Source: Phoronis pallida
Taxonomy: Eukaryota > Phoronida > Phoronidae
Reading direction: 5' to 3'
Assembly: GCA_028565715.1 (NCBI GenBank)
Contig: JAOXYC010184246.1
Location: forward strand, 1-12,627
Length of the DNA stretch: 12,627 bases
The translations under genes and the position numbers were made by a program. Below are positions 1-7,001 of this stretch, piece after piece; within the stretch, counting starts at the first letter, position 1; each line of letters begins with the position of its first letter. A model generated the notes under the pieces. The model did not search any database. It was given only the letters and a program-made list of their open reading frames with translations, and was not told where the DNA came from.

Positions 1-573
1 CAGTACCTGCCGTTGAGTAAGGCAGATATTTGGGCAGTACTACTGAAAAAAGAAACATTTTTGTGAAGCTATATATTGGCTATCAAACATGTATGGATTC
101 TGTGCAAATTGGATGAATACATCAAATTAAAAAAAATGATCGATTTGATTTCAAGTTTATGATTGTCCTGTAAACAATTCACTGAATAACAACAAATGGA
201 CCCTTTGCTTTGATTTTTTGCAAGTCGTTCTCATTTAAAGTTTACTCTATAGTGCAACATACCATTAACAGGTGTCCCTTTCATCTTGTATACGATTGCA
301 CCTAAAATAATGCGATTAAGAAGATCGACTGGTTTCACTGAATTAAAACTCACTGTCAATCTTCATGTACTCGTTAGCATTTTAACATTCTAGTCCTAAA
401 AATAAAGAACATGTGTTTTTGCATTCGATGACCCGGCCGATGCACCTTGTGACCTGAATTAAATTAAAATACATTCATTTAATATTAAGGTTTTCAGTAT
501 ATCTACTTAGCATCAAAATTAGGGCAAAAAAACGAAAATTAAAATGATTGGCCTCAAGATTGTATTGGGGACT
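1..573. other. AT-rich non-coding DNA, no gene recognised
   Basis: No convincing exon, RNA gene or repeat was found here. I looked for a signal-peptide exon and an acidic propeptide exon that could belong to the cysteine-rich last exon at 1155, and saw none on the + strand. If that locus has 5' exons, they lie left of the window or are lost. Confidence 0.5.
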
Positions 574-830
574 GCTCTGTGTTCCGACAGCTCTATGTTC
601 CGACAGCCCTATGTTCCGACAGCTCTATGTTCTGACAGCTCTATATTCCGACAGTTCTGTACAAATTCGGAACATAGAACCTTTTTATTTTTAAAAAAAG
701 GTTCTGTGTTCCGACAGCTCTATATTCCGACAGCTCTATGTTCCGACAGCTCTATGTTCCGACAACTCCATGTTCCGACAGCTCTATATTCGGACTGTCG
801 GAACATAGAACCTTTTTATTTTTTAAAAGG
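574..830. repeat. 16-bp tandem repeat array with inverted copies
   Basis: The unit is gctctatgttccgaca. Five units run from 574 to 653 and five more from 701 to 780, with one to two substitutions each. The spacer holds an inverted copy (about 668-686) that pairs with the start of the second array (695-713) across an A/T-rich loop. A second inverted copy, tgtcggaacatagaac, closes the region at about 796-811 and is again followed by a ctttttatttt run. The array can therefore fold into hairpins. It reads as the inside of a non-autonomous element or a satellite-like block. The long frame across it (544-873) is a by-product of the repeat and is not a gene. Confidence 0.85.
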
Positions 831-850
831 GAAATTTTGTGTATGTCGTA

Positions 851-1053
851 AGTCCTTTGATGAACATGTTTAAACTTGCATCTGAGTAAAAAAATGCAAA
901 AATATCTGTAAGGGATGATTTGAGAACATTTTATCCAAAAAATGTCGAACCCGGGCTAGTAAGCAAGGGTTTCATTTGGATACAAAAAGCTTCTACATAT
1001 TTTTTGAACTTTTTTACTCAGATGCAAGTTAGTTATGACTTCATCAAAGGACT
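851..1053. mobile_element. MITE-like element with terminal inverted repeats
   Basis: The left end agtcctttgatgaa (851-864) is matched by ttcatcaaaggact (1040-1053). The inner block acttgcatctgagtaaaaaa (874-893) is matched by ttttttactcagatgcaagt (1010-1029). The inverted repeats are thus about 45 bases long with a small insertion, around a core of about 115 bases without coding potential. Weaker similarity seems to continue outward to about 832 and 1070. No clear target-site duplication was found, so the family is unknown. It lies just upstream of the broken cysteine-rich exon. Confidence 0.8.
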
Positions 1054-1111
1054 CATAACAGAACATTTTTAGTATGAGGTGTTTAGTTTTTTTTGAAAGC
1101 CGTCCGTACGG

Positions 1112-1152
1112 AGGTGCTCGTAGCTTAGTGGTTAGAGCCCCGGCCTCTTAAC
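1112..1152 (+). repeat. tRNA-derived SINE head fragment (truncated)
   Basis: The stretch resembles the 5' half of a tRNA. A box-A-like sequence tagcttagtggttagagc (1121-1138) forms a D-arm, followed by a ccggc stem strand and a loop reading cctcttaa. The 3' stem strand, TPsiC arm and box B (GGTTCGA-type) are absent, and the similarity stops at about 1152. This fits a tRNA-derived SINE head or tRNA pseudogene rather than a working tRNA. Its end coincides with the cag that would be the splice acceptor of the following exon. Confidence 0.6.
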
Positions 1153-1154
1153 AG

Positions 1155-1444
1155 AATTGGTCCCATAACAAGACCCTGGTCTACTTGCGCGCCCCAAGGA
1201 GCTTTCTGTGGTAACGGAAATCCAAGGTGTTGTTCGCACGCCCCCTATTGTTCGTTTGGGCGGTGCAGTGCCTGCGCAGGCGAAGGTTCCTTTCTGTGGA
1301 AACGGACAACCAAGGTGCTGTCCGCACGTCCCTCATTGTTCATTGGGAAGATGTAGTAAGTGCAGGGGCAGAGGTACATTCTGCGGAAATGGAAACCCTT
1401 GGTGTTGTTCAGGATTGAGATGCAGATTAGGCCGATGCCAATAA
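1155..1444 (+). pseudogene. Frameshifted last exon of a three-domain cysteine-rich (knottin-like) peptide, locus A
   Basis: This exon is a paralogue of the last exons of the two intact genes downstream. A candidate acceptor, ttaacag, ends at 1154, and the reading frame gives the same split-codon phase as those genes. Domain 1 (Cys codon at 1186 onward) is in one frame and has the C-x6-C-x6-CC-x5-C-x4-C pattern with SFGR before the last Cys. After the first Cys of domain 2 (1273-1275) the frame is lost. Domains 2 and 3 continue in the next frame from about 1292 to the stop at 1442-1444. The break is one extra base, most likely in the T run at 1291-1293. Read through, the first frame stops at 1354-1356. 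Linkers between domains are two residues. There is no dibasic site before domain 1, and no signal exon is visible. It is a pseudogene or a sequencing/assembly error in an otherwise well-kept exon. Confidence 0.75.
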
Positions 1445-1445
1445 A
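1440..1445 (+). terminator. Candidate polyadenylation signal AATAAA overlapping the stop codon
   Basis: The hexamer AATAAA contains the TAA stop of locus A. Overlap of stop codon and signal would give a very short 3' UTR. It may be chance in AT-rich DNA. Confidence 0.35.
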
Positions 1446-2219
1446 CAAGACCCCGCTTTTTGTTTGTAGTTTTTAAATGCTGAACTGTAACCTGAAGATT
1501 TAATGTTTTTTAACAGACTACCTTAAAAAATGTTACATTGAACAAAATAACACAACAGGATTAAAAACCCATTTCAAATTTTTCAAACTTCACACTGAGT
1601 GTAGTTTTCATTTATTGAAAATCCTGAAAATACAAACATAGTGCGCAATTGAACGTCTCTCTCTCTCTTACTGTGTTTTGGCGGGAAAATTCCACCAAGT
1701 CTAAATTTGGAATTCTGTTGGTAATGTATCAGTTCAGGAGTATGTTTGAGAATGTGACAAAGAATGCCTTGAAACCGGGCTTGTTATCGTGTTTGTTTTT
1801 ATCATCAGCTTTAATTTTATTAACTTATGATTTAAATGTAATAAAGCATTTTTTATTCGAAGCGCTTTTCAATTCTATACATTATTACCCAGTTTTGCAG
1901 AACTGTTCACTCTATTGCCATCTCATCTGCCCAGGGAGCATACTAGCAATGCGCCATTAAAATGTCTTCACGCTAATTCAGTCACAATAACCAGCAAAGT
2001 TCTATTTTGAGCAAAGTTTCTCCGACAATTACACTGTACATCATCAGACGTGAGTTTTTAACTGCATTCAAAGTTCAGAACTGTTGTTGTCGAGACCTCA
2101 TAATAAAACGATAATAATGTCTGTAAAAAGAGCACAATCTGCTTGTAACATTACCGAACCTATGTTCTTACAACATTTAGTATAAAATAAAGAATTTATC
2201 GTTATGGTGTAGTGCGGCT
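1446..2219. other. Intergenic DNA between locus A and gene B
   Basis: There is a short CT microsatellite at about 1655-1668 and nothing else clear. A frame of about 100 codons (1649-1960) has no recognisable motif, no signal peptide and no link to neighbouring exons, so I treat it as chance. Confidence 0.5.
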
Positions 2220-2220
2220 G

Positions 2221-2228
2221 TATAAATA
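2221..2228 (+). promoter_or_regulatory. TATA box of gene B
   Basis: TATAAATA sits in a short GC-richer context. It lies about 35 bases upstream of an initiator-like tttcagt (2251-2257) and about 100 bases before a good splice donor. Position and order suit the core promoter of the cysteine-rich peptide gene whose coding part starts at 2724. Confidence 0.6.
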
Positions 2229-2254
2229 CTCAGCGGAGTATAAAGATGGTTGAT

Positions 2255-2327
2255 TTCAGTAGCGCAGTGGTGTCAGTACTGTACTGGCAGTTAACTTTTT
2301 TTCATTGCTGAGAGAACAAGAATATCG
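2255..2327 (+). other. Predicted non-coding first exon (5' UTR) of gene B
   Basis: The exon would start about 30-35 bases after the TATA box and end at the donor tatcg|gtaagc (GT at 2328). It would splice to the acceptor ttatcattcag (ending 2711), which leaves 12 more untranslated bases before the ATG at 2724. The start is approximate; the donor is the better supported end. The intron would be 384 bases. Confidence 0.5.
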
Positions 2328-2723
2328 GTAAGCGTTACGATGGCTTTTGGTTTGAGATTTAAAATCATATGGAAAAAATTATTTACTCTTGCACAGCATT
2401 GCATTACGCTGTTATCACAGTGAAAATACAGTGTAGCCAGTATAGACCTAGATCTATTTTCTACATGGAATTATAATTTTTGCTCTCTAGGTATTCATAT
2501 GTAAATGTTTTTAAAATACGTTTTGATTTTTGGGTTGTTTGAAATACATTGACTGCCTTATAGCCGCGAATATCAACTATTCAAAACAAAATGATAACAT
2601 TTAACCAGAAATGGCCTATGCTCAGGAAGTCTGATATCATGAACTTAATTAGAATTATGTGAGTTCTCGTGCAGGTTACACAAATTAGATTTTAAATTAA
2701 TTATCATTCAGGTTTACCAAAAC

Positions 2724-4646
2724 ATGAATATTGTGATTGCTGCAGTGTTTTTCGCCAGTGTCATCCTGGGTCCGTCTATGGCTGAAAATGGTATGTTTGA
2801 AGTAAAAGGTTGTTCCGAATTTTGATAATTTTAAAGAAAAAATAATTAACTTATTTCATCCGCGGATGACCTTTTTTGCTCTATGAATTTGATTCTTTTT
2901 TTATGTCTAGGAAATTGTAGTTCAACCGTCAGCAGGGTCAACAGGGTATTGGGACGACTAAAAAGTCCTGGCTTAAATGGGGGTCATAGTTCAACAACAA
3001 AACCCAAGCGGGTTCAAACGTCATGAGAACAGCTGTTCAATGCACTAAAGTTGCTTTTTTATAATCTCAAATGGCTCAGAACATGTCTGACTTTCACCAC
3101 TGAAAACTAGAGCGTTCATAATTACCTAGTTTAAAAGCTCAAAATAAGCATTGCCACTCTTAAGCTGTGTCAAGTTGCTAGAAATCGGTAAGAAATGCCG
3201 ATTTTCTCTTTTAAAAACAAAAGTACACATTGAAATGAGTGTGTCAAGCCAAAAACTTGCAAACCACACTCGCTGGTTTAAAAAACAACAACTTTGTGCT
3301 ATCAGTCGTCAGTTAACCGACTGTGACTGCCTTTAACCGTGACTAATTACTTTACAGTGATTACTGCTACTGATTCAAAAATCAACAGTAACCACTTTGA
3401 AGTAGGCTAACTAATAGTTTAGAAAATATTACTATGAATGACTTAACTCAGGGATTTCCGAATACCGGATCCGACCTTACCAGTTAAACTATGGGATTAC
3501 ATTTCTAGTTTCTAATCGTTTTTTTTTTTTTTAGATTTTGTGGACACTAGACTGGATGTCGGCGATGGCACAACAGAACTACCAATGCAGAGAGAAGGTG
3601 ATGGGTTGGGACTTAACCATGACGAGTAATTTTTCTTTTTTCTACACCAAATCCCTTTTAGACGTTATTCATCTTCACGAACCGTCATATTTATCTCCTA
3701 AAGGCCTGGCCTTGCTTGATCGTCACCGGGCGAGACTTATGTACACCCGGCCCTCTTCTAGTTGGGACACAGTATTCTTGTCGATACGCATATAGCATTT
3801 TTATGAAAATTTGTGTTTTTTTAAAGTTCATAAAGTTATGTCACTGTATTATGTGATCAAGGAAAGAGTTCCGAACTTGAAGGCTTATATATCAAAATAT
3901 GTCCATTAGAATTACAACAAAAAACGTTGTATGTGCTTAGAGTGCATATGTAAGTGGGCGGCGTTCACCAAGCTGCCGATGAAAAATTACAAGTCATAGA
4001 AATTGCTATGTCACGAATTGATTTCAATGTTCTAATCTTACCCCTAAAATATTCTCAAAAGTCTTCGTTAGTTTTGAGGTTTTCCAATTTTTTTGCCTGG
4101 TTAGTTTACTATATTTAATAAATGGTAAACAAACTTCATTCCCCAAATTGAATACAAGATAGGCAATCAAATTTTCGAGGTAATTTTTTGCAATTTACGC
4201 GCCTTTTTTGGTGGACTTGGATATCGATGATCGATCATGATTTGAACAGTCAAGTTATCTAGCACATTTTGACTGTTAGTTTTAAAAGCTTTTCAGATAT
4301 GTTGTTTGATTTAAAATTTATTTTCTGAATCACCCGATATATTTAAAAAACCATACTTAAATTAATCAAATCTGCCGTACATAAAAAAACACATTTTATT
4401 TTCTTCAGGTTGGAACCGAAAAAAACCTGTGGAGAAAGAGGCGCCATCTGTGGATATGGTCACCCAAGATGTTGCACCCCGCCGAGGACGACTTCCCATT
4501 GCACGTCTGCACACTGTGAACGCATAAGGTGCATACCTTGCATAAGACGAGGTTCTCCCTGCGGCAGGCACAGGTGTTTCCGTCCACTGGTTTGTTGTCC
4601 CAGTTCTACCTGTGTATACGGTTTCTGTCGCTGGTACAATTATTAA
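2724..4646 (+). CDS. Secreted two-domain, 14-cysteine knottin-like prepropeptide (gene B)
   Basis: Coding exons are 2724-2790, 3535-3625 and 4409-4646. Introns are gtatgt...ttttttag (phase 1) and gtaatt...cttcag (phase 2). The 131-residue product opens with a signal peptide (1-20, hydrophobic core, cleavage after SMA). A strongly acidic propeptide follows (about 21-56), then a KK processing site (57-58) and a very Arg-rich mature part. Cysteines at 60, 67, 74, 75, 84 and 89 form C-x6-C-x6-CC-x8-C-x4-C. Those at 97, 104, 115, 116, 121 and 126 form a second six-Cys domain. Cys94 and Cys109 are additional. An acidic pro-part with a basic disulfide-rich mature part is typical of host-defence peptides and of toxin-like peptides. 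The C-C-CC-C-C pattern recalls inhibitor cystine knots and the mussel MgCRP-I family, but family membership and activity are unproven. A canonical AATAAA is not seen soon after the stop; AATATA occurs at about 4690. Confidence 0.85.
2791..3534 (+). other. Intron 1 of gene B
   Basis: It starts gtatgt and ends in a run of T followed by ag, a strong polypyrimidine acceptor. Inside is AT-rich DNA with no recognised element. The small frame at 3151-3336 shows no family features. Confidence 0.7.
3626..4408 (+). other. Intron 2 of gene B
   Basis: It begins gtaattttt and ends ttttcttcag. A frame from 3538 to 3795 covers exon 2 only in a wrong frame and then runs into the intron, so it is not used. 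No mobile element was recognised in it. Confidence 0.7.
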
Positions 4647-6588
4647 TGGTTGTAGATCAGTGTTTGGGTAGACATTGTTTGTGAAGTTATGAATATATGT
4701 TTTTCTTTTTTGAAAAAATCCTGCGAATTTGAAATTACCAAATTTGTGTTCAGGTTCTTGCAGGTTGTAAACTTTCCAAGATATAAGGTTGATGTTTATG
4801 GTGTTTGTTTTGTTAAGGATGTCTTAAAATATACAGGATGGTCTACAAAAACATACTGATATTAACACAAATCTCAGCAAAATATGCTGGCTATCAACAT
4901 CAATTTCTACAAATGTAGAAAATTAAAAAAATCAAAAAGTTTCAAAAGTTCCTTTTTTCTATAAAATCTAGATATATGTTATAAGATACCTGTTTTTCTG
5001 ATCGAGTTATCATATCAAGAGGAAATTTTCATCTGAGCAGAAGTTTATTAAAGATATGATAAAGCGACCAGGACAAATATATATATATTTCAGTATTGAT
5101 ATTGATAAAAAAACGATCCCAAGCGATTAAACAATTGTTGTTGCCGAAGTAAAACCAATGTAAACCCCAGAGCTAATTCTCAGTTTATTCTTTGTCAATG
5201 GCAGTAAAATTCCCAAGCAGTGGATTTAACATCGTATTTACTATGTCAGCATTAGAGCTCCCTTTAAATGATTAATATTATCATATTATAACTTACCGGG
5301 AGCAATCAATTTTGTTACAATTTTCCTCAGCTGATGACATATGCGTATTTGTTGAAGTGCCGGGATAAGAATATGCTTGTGCTTTTGTCTTATTTTTTGT
5401 GTTTTTATCGTGATGATAATCGGACTAATTTTATACACCATGCCTGCTGATAACAGACGACAAGATCGTAAATAACGAAACCAGTCAGGTTTTTAACCAA
5501 GGCTCTAGAATCGGTTATAAAGATTATGACTTTTAAGATTAATTTTTGCAAAAACTTTTTCGAAATCATAAACAAAATGCGTGGATTTCAAAATCGCTGT
5601 TGTGTCTGTCAATGCGTGATTATAGATAAACAGTAGAATTACCTTGTACAACATTTTCTTTATAGTTCAAGTCGTCTAGATTAACTCAGTGAAAACATTT
5701 TAAAAAATGTTTTCACCCACTCGGTCAGGGAGCTTCCCCATAACTGATTGCTGTGTCGATTGGAAGACGTTTTGAGCATGCGCCAGATCTTGGGCGTAGG
5801 AATACATCGGGACGGCGAATTCGAATTAATCCTTTACAACAATCCGGAGGTTGATACTGGCCAATTTCTCGATTCATAGAATGTCCACCAGCTTGTTTTA
5901 TGTAGAGACTTTCTCTGATCTACCTAGTCCCTCTATTATTGTCATGATCCAAAACCTGTGTATTGTCCCAAATCCGTTTCTTGAATCATGAGTTAGTATT
6001 AAAACAGTGTCTGAATCTTATTTTAACATAAACTCATTTTCTTTGTTATTGCATTCCAATTTCACTACTTATTACTTCTCGAAAGGAGTCTTACATCTAT
6101 TCTGGTCACTTCACATAAAATGGATGATGTTGTTTGAAAAAAGTTATGAATTGCTGCAATGTGCTCTCAAGAATGTAATCGTAGAGAACCTTTGTACTTT
6201 GAAAAAATGCAACCGATATTCAAACAAAGGGGGTTAAGTTGTATGTGTAAAATCAAAACGAAATTGCAAAATCCATGCAACTCAGCATATCCATTTATTA
6301 ATAATCGTTTTAAAAAACAATCTTATCTAAACAGAAGTTCCAAACGTTCACCAGGCACTTAGGCACTGCAACTTGCGAGCATTAAACAAAAGTGATTTTT
6401 TTCAGATTCCAAATTTATCTATATAGTTAATTGTGGTCACAGCAGTGATCTCTTTAATTATATCCACTTTTCATTCAACATATATATATAGCGATGGGGA
6501 AACGTAACCATTTTCATTATTCAGCAATGCTTGTCCGAATATCTATTTTTGTATATTTAATTTTACAGTTCTCTCGATTGACTCATTC
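4647..6588. other. Intergenic DNA between genes B and C
   Basis: This is mostly AT-rich unique-looking sequence. A GC-richer island at about 5715-5900, just after a perfect inverted repeat, contains gagcatgcgccagatcttgg and may be a fragment of a transposable element, but I cannot name it. The frame at 6007-6237 is probably chance. Confidence 0.45.
5689..5716. repeat. Perfect inverted repeat, 13-bp arms
   Basis: gtgaaaacatttt pairs exactly with aaaatgttttcac around a two-base centre. It is next to the GC-richer island on its right. It could be the end of a mobile element or a chance AT-rich palindrome. Confidence 0.7.
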
Positions 6589-6596
6589 TATAAAAG
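6589..6596 (+). promoter_or_regulatory. Candidate TATA box of gene C (distal option)
   Basis: TATAAAAG is close to the TATA consensus and lies about 410 bases upstream of the ATG at 7002. In gene B the TATA box is about 500 bases from the ATG and a 5' intron lies between. A matching first-exon donor for gene C was not found with confidence. A proximal alternative, TATATAAT at 6906-6913, would give an unspliced leader of about 65 bases. Confidence 0.35.
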
Positions 6597-7001
6597 CTAC
6601 AACTTTTTTCGAAATTTATAAAAAAGGTAGACAAATTGGACACAAATGGGGTTGCAATCATCAAATGTGAAATACATGTAGTTTGTTGACAGTAGAACAC
6701 GCAATACACTAAACAGTTCTCACAAAACTAACACAACTTTATTTTTTACATGATTTTGAAGTGAATACTGAATACACAGCAACAATTAGTAGAGATTTAT
6801 TGAACAAACCACATTGATGTTAATGGAAATGTCCACCATTATCATACGTTGATATAAAATGACAAGCCAAAACGGACACAGGACCCTCTACGCTAAATGT
6901 CCTTCTATATAATTGAGTTTGCTGTTGGATATTTTCTCCATAACAGGTTTTGGGTGACAAAAATGTTTTATTATTGTTTAATTTAGATTTAGTTTCCGGA
7001 G

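Noticed and set aside
574-780. CRISPR-like regular repeats
   Set aside because: Units are contiguous 16-mers without unique spacers, and the genome is clearly animal.
544-873. Open frame of 109 codons with periodic FRQ/SDS motifs
   Set aside because: The periodicity is the 16-bp tandem repeat read through all three frames in turn. There is no signal peptide or domain.
1114-1186. tRNA gene
   Set aside because: Only the 5' half fits. The 3' anticodon stem strand, T-arm and box B are missing, so a SINE head or tRNA fragment is more likely.
1649-1960. Open frame of 103 codons, partly hydrophobic
   Set aside because: No recognisable motif, no splice or promoter context and no similarity to the cluster. 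Probably chance.
3538-3795. Open frame of 85 codons starting in gene B exon 2
   Set aside because: It reads exon 2 in a frame that does not join exons 1 and 3 and continues past the donor into the intron.
4110-4125. AATAAA polyadenylation signal inside gene B
   Set aside because: It lies in intron 2, ahead of the cysteine-rich exon, so use would remove the mature peptide. There is no evidence for this.
6007-6362. Two overlapping open frames in the spacer before gene C
   Set aside because: No signal peptide, domain or cysteine pattern. Their length is compatible with chance in this DNA.
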